A DNA stretch of 64,000 bases from Pseudomonas antarctica (GTDB taxonomy: Bacteria > Pseudomonadota > Gammaproteobacteria > Pseudomonadales > Pseudomonadaceae): the NCBI RefSeq assembly GCF_001647715.1, contig NZ_CP015600.1, positions 5,456,001-5,520,000 on the forward strand, read 5' to 3'. Below are positions 9,848-18,444 of the stretch, piece after piece. The notes beneath the pieces were generated by a model, which was not told the origin of the DNA, searched no databases, and was given only the letters and a program-made list of their open reading frames with translations. The position numbers and the translations under genes were made by a program. Position 1 is the stretch's first letter, and each line of letters begins with the position of its first letter.

Positions 9848-11404
9848 GTGAGCCAGTCCCTGATCGCTGCACTGCAAAACCCGGCTTTGTATCCGCATCC
9901 GGTTGAAGCGTTTCAAGTCATCGAGACCCATATTTCCTGGGTCATACTGACGGGCCCCTTCGCTTATAAACTGAAGAAACCGATGAATTTCGGCTTTCTG
10001 AATTTCACTGAGCTGGCCGATCGTGGTCATTTTTGCAACGAAGAGTTGCGACTCAACCAGCGCCTGACCAAAGACTTGTATCTCGAAGTGTTGCCGATCA
10101 CCGGCACTGCCGAAGCCCCGCAACTGAACGGCGAAGGCCCGGTAATCGAGTACGCGCTGAAAATGCGCCAGTTCCCGCAAAGCCAAATGCTGAGTACCTT
10201 GCAAGCCAACGGCGAACTGACCAGCGCGCACATTGATGAGATGGCCAAGCAGATTGCGCATTTCCACCTGACCGCACCGAAAGTGCCGCAAGAACACCCA
10301 GCCGGCACCCCGGACGAAGTGATGGCGCCGATACGCCAGAACTTCGAGCAGATTCGCCCATTTCTCAGCGACAAGGCTGACCTGGCTCAACTGGAAGCCC
10401 TGCAAGCCTGGTCTGAAAGCAGCTTCGAACGCCTCAAGCCGCTGCTGGCACAGCGCAAGCTGGAGGGTTTCACTCGCGAATGCCACGGTGATATTCACCT
10501 GGGCAACGCCACGCTGATCGATGGCGAGGTCGTGATCTTTGACTGCATCGAGTTCAACGAACCCTTTCGCTTCACCGACGTCTACGCCGATACCGGCTTC
10601 CTGGCCATGGACCTGGAAGACCGCGGCCTCAAATCCCTGGCACGCCGGTTTATCAGCCAATACCTGGAGTTGACCGGCGACTACCAAGGCCTTGAACTGC
10701 TGAACTTCTATAAAGCCTACCGTGCGTTGGTCCGCGCCAAGGTGGCGCTGTTCAGCATGCCGAGCGAGGCAAGCCCGGTGCAGCGCGCCACCACCCTGCG
10801 CCAGTACCGCAACTACGCCAACCTGGCGGAAAGCTACAGCACCATTCCTTCGCGCTTCCTCGCCATTACCCACGGCGTATCGGCAGTCGGCAAAAGCCAC
10901 GTTGCCATGCGCCTGGTGGAAGCACTCGGCGCTGTGCGCCTGCGCTCGGATGTGGAGCGCAAGCGCCTGTTCGGCGAGCAGAAGGTAGAGAACACGCCGC
11001 AAGCCGGTATCTATGCTGCCGATGCCAGCGCAGCGACCTACGCTCGCTTGAACGAAATCGCCGACACCCTGTTGCGTGCCGGGTATCCGGTGGTACTGGA
11101 TGCCACCTTCCTGAAGCGCGAGCAACGCGACGCCGCAGCGAAGATTGCTGAAGCCACCGGCGCGCCCTTCCTGATCCTGGATTGCAATGCGCCGCAAGCC
11201 GTTATCGCCAACTGGCTGGCACAGCGTCAGGCCGATAAAAATGATCCTTCCGACGCAACACTGAGCATTATCGAAGAGCAGCAAGCCAGTCGCGACCCGC
11301 TGACGGCCGAGGAGCAGCTCCTCAGCAAGCGTGTCGAGACGAATGAAAGCGGAACGCTGGACGCGTTAGTCGCGCACATTCGTCAGCACCTGCCCGGTCT
11401 GTAA
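9848..11404 (+). CDS. Fusion of an aminoglycoside-phosphotransferase-like domain and a P-loop ATPase/kinase domain
   Basis: Protein of 518 residues with two domains. The N-terminal half resembles the APH/choline-kinase fold: a kinase-type catalytic loop is visible in RECHGDIHLGNATL, followed by IFDCIEFNEPFR, where the Asp would bind metal. The C-terminal part (from about residue 335) begins with Walker A GVSAVGKSHVA and continues as an AAA_33/zeta-toxin-like P-loop kinase (VVLDATFLKREQRDAA). The start is GTG at 9848, with GAAGGA eight bases upstream. The family is widespread in proteobacteria but its substrate is not known to me. It should not be read as an antibiotic-resistance gene. A weak inverted repeat follows at 11417-11446. 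Confidence 0.85.
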   Translation: MSQSLIAALQNPALYPHPVEAFQVIETHISWVILTGPFAYKLKKPMNFGFLNFTELADRGHFCNEELRLNQRLTKDLYLEVLPITGTAEAPQLNGEGPVIEYALKMRQFPQSQMLSTLQANGELTSAHIDEMAKQIAHFHLTAPKVPQEHPAGTPDEVMAPIRQNFEQIRPFLSDKADLAQLEALQAWSESSFERLKPLLAQRKLEGFTRECHGDIHLGNATLIDGEVVIFDCIEFNEPFRFTDVYADTGFLAMDLEDRGLKSLARRFISQYLELTGDYQGLELLNFYKAYRALVRAKVALFSMPSEASPVQRATTLRQYRNYANLAESYSTIPSRFLAITHGVSAVGKSHVAMRLVEALGAVRLRSDVERKRLFGEQKVENTPQAGIYAADASAATYARLNEIADTLLRAGYPVVLDATFLKREQRDAAAKIAEATGAPFLILDCNAPQAVIANWLAQRQADKNDPSDATLSIIEEQQASRDPLTAEEQLLSKRVETNESGTLDALVAHIRQHLPGL

Positions 11405-11497
11405 GAAATATTTCTTGGTCGTGTCACCGATCTTGGGTGCACGACCCAGTAATAGTGGCACTATAATGGCGTCATAATTCCAACGGGAGTCGCCGTC

Positions 11498-11842
11498 ATG
11501 AGTCAGCCCAAGCTTCTTGATACCCCGCTCTACGCGCTCCTGCACAAGGACGACATTCGAGGCTTCAACCAGGAACGCCCAATAGACGGGATTATCGACA
11601 TGCGCGGTGGCGACTTCCGAGGGCTGGACCTGCGCGATTTGAATGCCATAGGCGTGGACTTCACCGACGCGTACTTCCGCTCTGCCGACCTGCGCGGGCT
11701 GGATTTGCGCGATTGCTCACTGGAAGGCGCCAGCCTGGCCCATGCGCAGATCTCCGGCACCTACTTCCCTGCCGAATTGACGGCTGACGAGATCTTGATG
11801 TCGGTTAATTTCGGCACTCGTCTGCGTTACCGCACCAGGTAA
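11498..11842 (+). CDS. Pentapeptide-repeat protein
   Basis: Small protein of 114 residues whose middle follows the A(D/N)LXX pentad pattern (DFRGLDLRDLNAIGVDF, then SADLRGLDLRDCSLEGASL), about seven or eight repeats, enough for roughly two coils of a right-handed beta-helix. The N-terminal segment is unrelated and the tail is Arg-rich. A GGGAG ribosome-binding site precedes the ATG. There is no evidence for a gyrase-protection role; that is known only for some longer members. The 200 bases that follow hold an imperfect palindrome around 11858-11883 and no gene. Confidence 0.82.
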   Translation: MSQPKLLDTPLYALLHKDDIRGFNQERPIDGIIDMRGGDFRGLDLRDLNAIGVDFTDAYFRSADLRGLDLRDCSLEGASLAHAQISGTYFPAELTADEILMSVNFGTRLRYRTR

Positions 11843-12045
11843 CATCACACTCTGGGCCCCGGGTACGTATCGTGCGTACCGGGTGCCTCCTGCCTGCTTA
11901 TCGTCAAAATTCCTGTGCCACTCTTATAGCTTTTCAGCCGCGCCTGACCAAAGAATCACGCTTTTCCTACTGAGCGCTACACTCCCTTTCAGGCCTGCCT
12001 GGTCACGATACCCACCGCACCATTCGGCCGTCGCAAGGAGGCTTG

Positions 12046-12318
12046 ATGAACGATGAGCTGCAACACTTGAAAAATCTGGGAAAGACGTCAGCGCAGTGGC
12101 TGCACGCGGTGGGCATCCACAGCGCGTCCGACTTGCGCCGGCTGGGAGCGGTCGATGCCTATCGGGCCGTAAGGACGCGCGGGTTCCGAGCGTCGAAAGT
12201 CCTGCTGTATGCGATTGAAGGGGCGCTGATGGATGTGCACTGGAACGATATCCCGGCGGAGCGCAAGGAAGCTCTGAACCGTCAATTGGATGCGATTTCA
12301 GCGCGCCAGAAGAATTAG
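12046..12318 (+). CDS. TfoX C-terminal-domain protein
   Basis: Protein of 90 residues consisting only of the TfoX C-terminal domain, a helix-hairpin-helix-like fold (LKNLGKTSAQWLHAVGI, then SASDLRRLGAVDAYRAVR). The TfoX N-terminal domain is missing, so it is not the full competence regulator. I use the ATG at 12046, four bases after a near-perfect AAGGAGG (12035-12041). A TTG one codon earlier would sit too close to that site. The same gene precedes the prrF locus in P. aeruginosa. Its function is unknown. Confidence 0.82.
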   Translation: MNDELQHLKNLGKTSAQWLHAVGIHSASDLRRLGAVDAYRAVRTRGFRASKVLLYAIEGALMDVHWNDIPAERKEALNRQLDAISARQKN

Positions 12319-12396
12319 GTGAGTTAGCAAACCCAATATTTACAGGCGGTTCTAACGCTCGTTTGAGAAAAACGAAAGGACGTTCAAAAACAAATG

Positions 12397-12430
12397 TTGA
12401 CTCTCAAATGAGAATCGTTATGATTATCAC
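12397..12430 (+). promoter_or_regulatory. prrF promoter with overlapping Fur box
   Basis: TTGACT (12397-12402) and TATGAT (12419-12424) are 16 bases apart and place the start at about 12431. The AT-rich palindromic stretch at 12405-12425, AAATGAGAATCGTTATGATT, resembles the Fur consensus and covers the spacer and the -10 box, so iron-loaded Fur would block polymerase. Repression by Fur is established for prrF in P. aeruginosa; here it is read from the sequence. Confidence 0.88.
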
Positions 12431-12543
12431 AACTGGTCGCGAGATCAGCCGATAACTGAAAGACCATTGGTTCGGACTCTCAGATTATCTCCTCATCAGG
12501 CTAATCACGGTTATTTGACCCGGCTCTTGCCGGGTCTTTTTTT
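12431..12543 (+). ncRNA. prrF: PrrF iron-responsive small RNA
   Basis: The RNA begins AACTGGTCGCGAGATCAGCC, the hallmark 5' stem of PrrF. It carries the conserved single-stranded core around CTCCTCATCAGGCTAATCAC, which base-pairs with mRNAs of iron-using proteins, and ends in a strong terminator. Its length is about 113 nt. PrrF is the Pseudomonas counterpart of RyhB: made when iron is scarce, it lowers translation of iron-rich enzymes with Hfq. Only one copy lies here, unlike the tandem prrF1-prrF2 of P. aeruginosa, so the heme-responsive read-through RNA PrrH cannot form at this locus. The sRNA points at phuV, whose stop is only 19 bases past its end. Confidence 0.93.
12517..12543 (+). terminator. 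PrrF rho-independent terminator
   Basis: GACCCGGC (12517-12524), loop TCTT, GCCGGGTC (12529-12536), then seven T. It forms the 3' end of PrrF and the Hfq-binding U tail. Confidence 0.93.
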
Positions 12544-12561
12544 GCCTACGAAAAACTGATT

Positions 12562-13329
12562 TCAGCGCGCAATAATCAGTGGATGCCCGCGCTCGGGGTG
12601 TGGCTGCACTAATACGTCCAGGCCAAACACCGCCTTGAGTGGCCCAGGCCGCATCACCTGTGCCGGCGTGTCCAGGGCATGTGGACGCCCGCCTTCCAGC
12701 AGCAGAATGCGATCACAGTAACGCGCCGCCAGATTCAGGTCATGGAGGATCACCAACACTGCCGCTCCCCGGTCGGCAAATGTACGTATTGCCTGCAAGG
12801 TCGTGTGTTGGTGCAAGGGATCGAGCATCGATGTCGGCTCATCCAACAGCAACGTCTGCCCCGCTTCCCCCGGCCACAATTGCGCCAGAACCCGCGCCAG
12901 GTGCACACGTTGGCGCTCACCGCCCGAAAGGGCCAGGTAACTGCGACCGCTCAAGTGCCCGATATCCGCCGCCTGCAGCGCCGCATTAATAATCTCGTCA
13001 TCACGCACCCGCCCGGTCTGATAGGGCAAGCGGCCCATGCCTACAACCTCTTCGACACGAAAAGCGAAGTCCAGGGTGGAAGTCTGCGGTAACACTGCCA
13101 GACGCTGGGCGCGCTGCGGTCCGCTCCAGTCCTGCAAGGCTTGCTGATCCAGCCACACATTGCCCTGATCCGGCTGAAGCTCTCCGCACAGCGCACCGAG
13201 CAACGTGCTTTTGCCAGCACCATTCGGGCCCAGCACACCGAGCACCTCGCCCGGTAACACGTCCAGAGTGACGTCCGACAGCACGGTTTTGCGACCACGC
13301 CTCACCTGCAACGCTTCGACTCGCAGCAT
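12562..13329 (-). CDS. phuV: Heme ABC transporter ATP-binding protein
   Basis: ATPase that powers heme import through PhuU. It has 255 residues with an intact nucleotide-binding site: Walker [10 protein letters not shown] (about 35-43), signature LSGGERQRV, and Walker [12 protein letters not shown]. The start overlaps the phuU stop by one base (TGATG). It is the last gene of phuT-phuU-phuV and its end is 19 bases from the end of convergent prrF. HmuV is the equivalent name in other bacteria. Confidence 0.93.
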   Translation of the reverse strand: MLRVEALQVRRGRKTVLSDVTLDVLPGEVLGVLGPNGAGKSTLLGALCGELQPDQGNVWLDQQALQDWSGPQRAQRLAVLPQTSTLDFAFRVEEVVGMGRLPYQTGRVRDDEIINAALQAADIGHLSGRSYLALSGGERQRVHLARVLAQLWPGEAGQTLLLDEPTSMLDPLHQHTTLQAIRTFADRGAAVLVILHDLNLAARYCDRILLLEGGRPHALDTPAQVMRPGPLKAVFGLDVLVQPHPERGHPLIIAR

Positions 13330-14366
13330 CAGGCGCGCCCTCGCAGCAACAAATACAGAAAAAATGGCGCACCAATAAACGCAGTCACGATGCCGATCGG
13401 CAATTCAGCCGGCGCCAGGGCCAAGCGGGCCACCAGATCGGCAAACAGCAACAAGCTCGCCCCGGCCAGCACCGAGGCCGGCAACAGCACCCGATGATCA
13501 GGCCCCGCCAACATCCGCACAAGATGCGGCACTACCAGCCCGACAAACCCGATCATTCCCGCCGCCGCTACCGCCGCGCCCACCCCCAAAGCCGTACAGA
13601 ACACCAGTTCACGCTTGAGACGCTCCACATCAATCCCAAGGTGATTGGCCTCCGACTCACCCAGTAACAACGCATTCAACGCTTTCGCCCGGCGCGGCAA
13701 CCACAACGCAACACCGGCACTTACCAGCAACAGCGGCCACAACCGCGAATAGCTTGCGCCATTGAGGCTGCCCAGGTTCCAGAAGGTCAGAGTGCGCAAC
13801 GTGGCGTCATCCGCCAAATAGGTAAACAACCCCACCGCCGAGCTGGCGAGGGCTGTGAGGGCGATACCGGCGAGCAACATCGTCGCGACGTTGGTCTGGC
13901 CGTTGCGGCGGCCCAGCCGGTAAACCAGTGCAGTGACGCCCAAACCGCCGAGAAACGCGCACAACGACAGCAGGTAAGGACCGAACGCATCCGGCAGGCC
14001 GCCAAAAAACGAGCCGCCGACGATAGCGATCGCCGCGCCCAACGCCGCACCACTGGAAACACCGACCAACCCCGGATCGGCCAACGGGTTGCGAAACAGC
14101 CCCTGCATCGCCACGCCCGACAATGCCAGGACACCGCCAACGGCCAGCCCCAATAAGGTACGCGGCAAACGAATCTGCCCTAAAATCAGCTCTGCCTGCT
14201 CCAGGCCCTGGGCTTCAATCGGTGCGCCCATCATGCGCAAGGCGGCCTTCAGTGTATCCAGCAAAGGCAAGTTGACAGGCCCCAAGGCCAAGGAAAGCCA
14301 GGTTGCCAAAAGACATAACAGCGCCAGCCCAATAAATAGCGTTTTCGGTTTAATCAAAGTCGTCAT
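13329..14366 (-). CDS. phuU: Heme ABC transporter permease
   Basis: FecCD/BtuC-family inner-membrane permease of 345 residues with about ten hydrophobic helices. The family signature loop for ATPase coupling ([17 protein letters not shown]) and the conserved [21 protein letters not shown] are present. It moves heme delivered by PhuT into the cytosol. Its ATG overlaps the phuT stop (ATGA) and its stop overlaps phuV, so the three are translated together. Confidence 0.93.
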   Translation of the reverse strand: MTTLIKPKTLFIGLALLCLLATWLSLALGPVNLPLLDTLKAALRMMGAPIEAQGLEQAELILGQIRLPRTLLGLAVGGVLALSGVAMQGLFRNPLADPGLVGVSSGAALGAAIAIVGGSFFGGLPDAFGPYLLSLCAFLGGLGVTALVYRLGRRNGQTNVATMLLAGIALTALASSAVGLFTYLADDATLRTLTFWNLGSLNGASYSRLWPLLLVSAGVALWLPRRAKALNALLLGESEANHLGIDVERLKRELVFCTALGVGAAVAAAGMIGFVGLVVPHLVRMLAGPDHRVLLPASVLAGASLLLFADLVARLALAPAELPIGIVTAFIGAPFFLYLLLRGRA

Positions 14367-15241
14367 GGGGCAGGTTTAGCCTGGGACGAATAAAACCCGG
14401 CAGACAGTTTCACCAGACTTTGCGGCAGGCGTGGCCCGAGCCCACCGACCAGCAGGGTCGGGTCCAACTCAAACACCCGACTATTCTTGGCCGCCGGCGT
14501 CGAAGCCAAAATCGGGTTCTCCTTGAACAAGGCGGCCCTCGCGGCGTCACCGGTTAAGGCGCGGTCAGCAAACACCAGCACATCGGGGCTCAACCCCGCC
14601 AACGACTCCACCGAAAATGGCTTGTAACCCGTATGGGTCGCCAAGTTTTTGCCGCCCGCCAGCTGCAACATCCAGTCGGCAGCCGTGTCTTTACCGGCGA
14701 TCAGCGGTTTGCCACCCGCGTGACCGAGCAACAACAACACGCCCGGTGTCTTTTGGGTGGATTGGGCCTTGGCAACCCAGGCTTTTTGCTGCTCAAGAGC
14801 CTGCTCATACCCGGCAAACAATTCGTTGGCCTTGGCCTCACTGCCCAACAACTTGCCCAGATGCTGAAGATTCCCCTTCAACGTCGGTAAATCGGGCTGC
14901 GCCGAAAACATCTCCACCTGCACACCAGCCCCCCGAATCTGCGCCAGCACCGGTGGTGGGCCCATTTCTTCAGTGCCGACCAGAACCTGCGGGCGCAGGC
15001 TCAAAATACCTTCAGCCGACAACTGCCGTTGGTAGCCAATACTGGGCAACTTCTTGAGAGCATCAGGATGCTGACTGGTGGTATCGACGCCCACCAACTT
15101 CGACTCACCACCCAGGGCCGTCACCCATTCCGATAGCGCCCCACCGGCACTGACCCAGCGTTGTGGCAGTTCAGAGGCTTGCGCCCCGTGATTGACCAGC
15201 AGTGAGGCAACGAGCGCAATAGCGCTGGTACTCAGGCGCAT
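14363..15241 (-). CDS. phuT: Periplasmic heme-binding protein
   Basis: Substrate-binding component of 292 residues with a Sec signal (MRLSTSAIALVASLLVNHGAQA, cut near residue 22) and a class III periplasmic-binding fold (LPQRWVSAGGALSEWVTALGGE). I chose the ATG at 15241 because GGAAGG lies about ten bases upstream of it and inside the longer frame, and because the signal peptide then starts correctly. No phuR receptor or phuS chaperone gene accompanies it, unlike the phu locus of P. aeruginosa, so the substrate could be heme or another iron chelate delivered by a distant receptor. Confidence 0.9.
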   Translation of the reverse strand: MRLSTSAIALVASLLVNHGAQASELPQRWVSAGGALSEWVTALGGESKLVGVDTTSQHPDALKKLPSIGYQRQLSAEGILSLRPQVLVGTEEMGPPPVLAQIRGAGVQVEMFSAQPDLPTLKGNLQHLGKLLGSEAKANELFAGYEQALEQQKAWVAKAQSTQKTPGVLLLLGHAGGKPLIAGKDTAADWMLQLAGGKNLATHTGYKPFSVESLAGLSPDVLVFADRALTGDAARAALFKENPILASTPAAKNSRVFELDPTLLVGGLGPRLPQSLVKLSAGFYSSQAKPAP

Positions 15242-15352
15242 ATCAGGGTTTCCTTCCAAGGGCAGGGCCACTCAAGCACTCACCGATGTGACAGATTAAA
15301 CCCGTCTGGCATCGTACTGAGCGCCCAATCAGCTAACGGGCGAAGCCGGCAT

Positions 15353-15380
15353 TTGATAATTGTTTGCATTTGAACGTCAA
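15353..15380 (-). promoter_or_regulatory. Candidate phuTUV promoter with Fur-like box
   Basis: On the minus strand TTGACG (15380-15375) and TATCAA (15358-15353) are 16 bases apart. The spacer and -10 (15355-15373) match 12 of 19 positions of the Fur consensus, the right half being best (ATTATC). Iron control of heme uptake is expected for the family; this site is moderate and unproven. Confidence 0.5.
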
Positions 15381-15397
15381 GGCACTTAAGGATTGAA

Positions 15398-15715
15398 ATG
15401 AAGTTTCTCTGCTCCTCCGACAGGCTCGCACCCAACAGCAGCCTCGGTTTCGAGATCGACGGCTGCAAGCTGTTGGCCGTGCGCCGGGACGGCGTTGCCT
15501 ACTTCTATATCAACCGTTGCCCACATCGCGGCATCCCGCTGGAATGGCAGCCTGACCACTTCCTCGACGCCAGCGCCAGCCTGATCCAGTGCGCGACCCA
15601 TGGCGCGCTGTTCCTGATCGAAAACGGCGAATGCATCGCCGGGCCGTGTGCAGGCCAAAGCCTCAAAGCCCTGCACGGCCGCGAAGATGCAAAGGGCCTG
15701 TGGGTTGAACTCTAG
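15398..15715 (+). CDS. Small Rieske [2Fe-2S] ferredoxin-like protein
   Basis: Protein of 105 residues built from one Rieske domain. Both cluster-binding motifs are intact: CPHRG (Cys-X-His) and, 17 residues later, CATHG, followed by [15 protein letters not shown]. There is no signal peptide or membrane anchor, so it is cytosolic, like NirD or the biphenyl-type ferredoxins. AAGGA precedes the ATG. It is divergent from phuT with 156 bases between them and may share its iron-responsive region. No oxygenase partner is adjacent, so the electron acceptor is unknown. Confidence 0.87.
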   Translation: MKFLCSSDRLAPNSSLGFEIDGCKLLAVRRDGVAYFYINRCPHRGIPLEWQPDHFLDASASLIQCATHGALFLIENGECIAGPCAGQSLKALHGREDAKGLWVEL

Positions 15716-16425
15716 TCGCCGATCAGCACTTCCAAGCGGCGGTCGACGTAAATTTCCTCAGGCGTGACCTGTACACCATAAGCCAGCACTTCCACACCGG
15801 CCGCCTTGGCCTCACGCAACGCGGCAGCGTAACCAGCGTCGATTTCCACGGCAGGGCGCACGGCCTCGATACCCGACAGGTTGACGCAATACAGCTGCAC
15901 CGCCCGCACGCCGTCGCGGGCCAGGTGCGCCAACTCGCGCAGATGCTTGGCGCCCCGTTGCGTCACCGCATCGGGGAAGGCCGCCACCGCCGAGCCATCG
16001 AAACCCAGGGTTACACTTTTAACTTCCACGTACGCCGCGCCCTGCGGGTATTCCAGGCGAAAGTCGATGCGGCTTTTTTCCTGGCCGTAAGGCACTTCAC
16101 GTTTCAGCGCGGTAAAGCCATTGAGCTCAGTAATAACCCCGGCGCGCAGTGCCTCCTCAACCAACTGATTCGCGCGTGCCGTATTGACGCACGCAAGTCG
16201 GCCCTGCGGCGTTTCGGCAATTTCCCAGGTGCCTGGCAACTTGCGCTTGGGGTCGTCGGAACGACTGAACCAGACCTGGCCGCCCTCCACCATGCAATTG
16301 AGCATCGAGCCTGTGTTCGGGCAGTGAATAGTCAACAACTCGCCGGTAACGGTTTCGATATCCGTGAGAAAGCGCTTGTAGCGGCGAATCAGCCGCCCTT
16401 CTTCGAGGGGAGGATGAAAGCGCAT
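15712..16425 (-). CDS. sfsA: SfsA family DNA/RNA-binding nuclease (sugar fermentation stimulation protein A)
   Basis: Has 237 residues when started at the ATG at 16425 ([12 protein letters not shown]), the usual family length. That ATG overlaps the stop of the upstream aminotransferase by one base, which favours it over the frame from 16437. The family core [11 protein letters not shown] is present, as is the nuclease-like KSRIDFRLE ... [10 protein letters not shown], which carries the PD-(D/E)XK-type acidic and lysine residues. Its cellular role is poorly defined despite the name. Confidence 0.92.
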   Translation of the reverse strand: MRFHPPLEEGRLIRRYKRFLTDIETVTGELLTIHCPNTGSMLNCMVEGGQVWFSRSDDPKRKLPGTWEIAETPQGRLACVNTARANQLVEEALRAGVITELNGFTALKREVPYGQEKSRIDFRLEYPQGAAYVEVKSVTLGFDGSAVAAFPDAVTQRGAKHLRELAHLARDGVRAVQLYCVNLSGIEAVRPAVEIDAGYAAALREAKAAGVEVLAYGVQVTPEEIYVDRRLEVLIGD

Positions 16426-17597
16426 CAGCCTTGCCAACTCCGCAGTCCACGGGCGATCCGGTCCACCGCCTCTTGTAGTCGATCGAGGTTTTGCGTGTAG
16501 GCGAAACGCACATGGTGGCTGGCTTGATAGCGGCCGAAGTCCAGCCCCGGCGTAAAAGCCACATGTTCAGTTTCGAGGAAATGGCGGCAAAACGCGAAGG
16601 CATCGCCGCCGAACGCGCTGATATCGGCATACAAGTAGAACGCCCCTTCCGGCTCCACGGCGATACCGAACCCCAGCTCGCGCAAGGCGGGTAACAGGAA
16701 ATCACGACGGCGACCAAATTCGGCGCGGCGCTCTTCCAGAATGCTCAGGGTTTGCGGGGCAAAACAGGCCAAAGCCGCGTATTGGGCCATGCTCGGCGCG
16801 CTGATGTAGAGGTTTTGCGCCAGCTTCTCCAATTCACTCACCGCATCCGGCGGCGCTACCAGCCAGCCCAGGCGCCAGCCGGTCATGCCGAAATACTTCG
16901 AAAAACTATTCAGGACGAAGGCCCCGTCGTCGACTTCCAGCACACTGGCGGCGTCAGTGCCGTAAGTGAGGCCGTGATAAATCTCGTCCACCACCAGATG
17001 CCCATTGCGCGCCTTGATTGCACTCGACAACCCGGCCAATTCGTCGCGGGTGAGGACGGTGCCGGTGGGGTTTGCAGGGGACGCGACCAATGCGCCAACG
17101 CTGTCCTGGTCCCAATGCCTGGCAACCAGATCGGCGGTCAATTGGTAGCGCACTTCCGGGCCTACCGGCACCAGTTGCGCCGCACCTTCCACCAGCCGCA
17201 AAAAGTGCCGGTTGCACGGGTAACCCGGGTCCGCCAGCAGCCAGTGCTTGCCTGGGTCCACCAGCAGGCTGCTGGCCAGCAATAAGGCGCCGGAGCCACC
17301 GGGGGTGATCAGAATGCGCTCGGGATCGACGCTCAGCCCATAGCGTTGCTGGTAAAAACCACTGATGGCCTCGCGCAACTCCGGCACCCCACGTGCCGCG
17401 GTGTAGCGAGTCTTGCCGCTGGCCAGCGCAGCCTGGCCGGCCTGGATGATAGGTTCGGCCGTGGTGAAATCCGGCTCGCCGATTTCCAGGTGGATGACAT
17501 CATGACCGGCTGCCTGCAGCTCATTGGCTCGCGCCAGCAACGCCATGACATGAAAAGGTTCGATGGCGCGACTGCGCGCACTGTAGGGCTGAGCCAT
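16425..17597 (-). CDS. Class I/II pyridoxal-phosphate aminotransferase
   Basis: Fold-type I aminotransferase of 390 residues. The PLP lysine is in [15 protein letters not shown], the pyridine-ring Asp region is [12 protein letters not shown], and [11 protein letters not shown] is the conserved Asn loop. The C-terminal Arg that binds the substrate carboxylate is in HHVRFAYTQ. It belongs to the AspC/alanine-aminotransferase-like group that sits beside sfsA in Pseudomonas. The substrate cannot be read from the sequence. It is translationally coupled to sfsA. Confidence 0.9.
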   Translation of the reverse strand: MAQPYSARSRAIEPFHVMALLARANELQAAGHDVIHLEIGEPDFTTAEPIIQAGQAALASGKTRYTAARGVPELREAISGFYQQRYGLSVDPERILITPGGSGALLLASSLLVDPGKHWLLADPGYPCNRHFLRLVEGAAQLVPVGPEVRYQLTADLVARHWDQDSVGALVASPANPTGTVLTRDELAGLSSAIKARNGHLVVDEIYHGLTYGTDAASVLEVDDGAFVLNSFSKYFGMTGWRLGWLVAPPDAVSELEKLAQNLYISAPSMAQYAALACFAPQTLSILEERRAEFGRRRDFLLPALRELGFGIAVEPEGAFYLYADISAFGGDAFAFCRHFLETEHVAFTPGLDFGRYQASHHVRFAYTQNLDRLQEAVDRIARGLRSWQG

Positions 17598-17917
17598 TAG
17601 CCTTCCTTAGACGGTGAGGACAAAGTTTGGATTCTACCGAACCCGCGACGTAAAACATGTTCTATTGCCTGCTCGGCCACCTGTGCGGCCCGGGCAAGCG
17701 CGCGCAAAACGACTAAAATCAATATTCAGGCCCATGCATACCCAGCCATGGCGGGCTGCAGCAGTTTGCAACCCCCTGGCGATGGGCCACGACAACCGGG
17801 AGTGGCGCACCCCGAATCTATCTGGTAAGTTCGCCCGCTTGCAGCCGCAGGGCCGGCAGGTGTCGGTGACGTTGCAATCCTGCGCAATGGATTAGAAGAG
17901 TGAGAGGCGGTCTATTC
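17598..17917. other. Intergenic region upstream of dksA
   Basis: Divergent gap of 320 bases between the aminotransferase and dksA that must hold promoters for both. A plus-strand frame of 53 codons (17733-17895) exists but lacks a ribosome-binding site or recognisable family, and I do not call it. No clear hairpin or -35/-10 pair stands out. Confidence 0.4.
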
Positions 17918-18361
17918 ATGTCCACCCAAGCAAAGCAACAGCAGACTCAAGGCCTCAATGGCTTCGAACCTTACGTCGAAAAGAAAGGTGAGGAGTACAT
18001 GGGCGAGCCCATGCGCGAGCACTTCACCAAAATCCTCAACAAGTGGAAACAGGACTTGATGCAGGAGGTTGACCGCACCGTTGACCATATGAAGGACGAA
18101 GCAGCCAACTTTCCTGACCCGGCCGACCGTGCCAGCCAGGAAGAAGAGTTCGCCCTCGAACTGCGCGCCCGTGATCGCGAGCGCAAGCTGATCAAGAAAA
18201 TCGACAAGACGCTGCAACTGATCAAGGACGAAGAATACGGCTGGTGTGAATCCTGCGGCGTCGAGATTGGTATTCGTCGTCTGGAAGCCCGCCCAACTGC
18301 GGACCTGTGCGTAGACTGCAAGACCTTGGCTGAAATCAAGGAAAAACAGGTCGGCAAGTAA
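17918..18361 (+). CDS. dksA: RNA polymerase-binding transcription factor DksA
   Basis: Binds the RNA polymerase secondary channel and, with ppGpp, represses stable-RNA promoters and activates amino acid biosynthesis promoters. It has 147 residues from the ATG at 17918, which has GAGAGGCGG seven bases upstream; the frame could extend six codons further but without benefit. The coiled-coil tip Asp pair (DPADRASQEEE) and the four-cysteine zinc finger CESC-17-CVDC are both present, so it is the canonical zinc-containing DksA and not the Cys-less DksA2. Confidence 0.97.
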   Translation: MSTQAKQQQTQGLNGFEPYVEKKGEEYMGEPMREHFTKILNKWKQDLMQEVDRTVDHMKDEAANFPDPADRASQEEEFALELRARDRERKLIKKIDKTLQLIKDEEYGWCESCGVEIGIRRLEARPTADLCVDCKTLAEIKEKQVGK

Positions 18362-18380
18362 CCCTGCCGGGCTGAACGAA

Positions 18381-18405
18381 TGGGGCGTGCGAACGCCCCA
18401 TTTTT
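18381..18405 (+). terminator. dksA terminator
   Basis: TGGGGCGT and ACGCCCCA with loop GCGA, followed by five T, 20 bases after the dksA stop. Confidence 0.88.
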
Positions 18406-18444
18406 GTTTCTGGGATTTACCGTTTTTCCAGTAGTATCCGGCCC

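Noticed and set aside
9848..11404. Aminoglycoside resistance gene
   Set aside because: The phosphotransferase-like domain is part of a broadly conserved housekeeping fusion in a core region; fold similarity alone does not indicate drug modification.
11417..11446. Terminator after the kinase/P-loop fusion gene
   Set aside because: Only a 7 bp stem with a 16-base loop and no T tract, too weak to call.
17733..17895. 53-codon frame upstream of dksA
   Set aside because: No Shine-Dalgarno, no hydrophobic or family signature, and it occupies the expected dksA promoter region.
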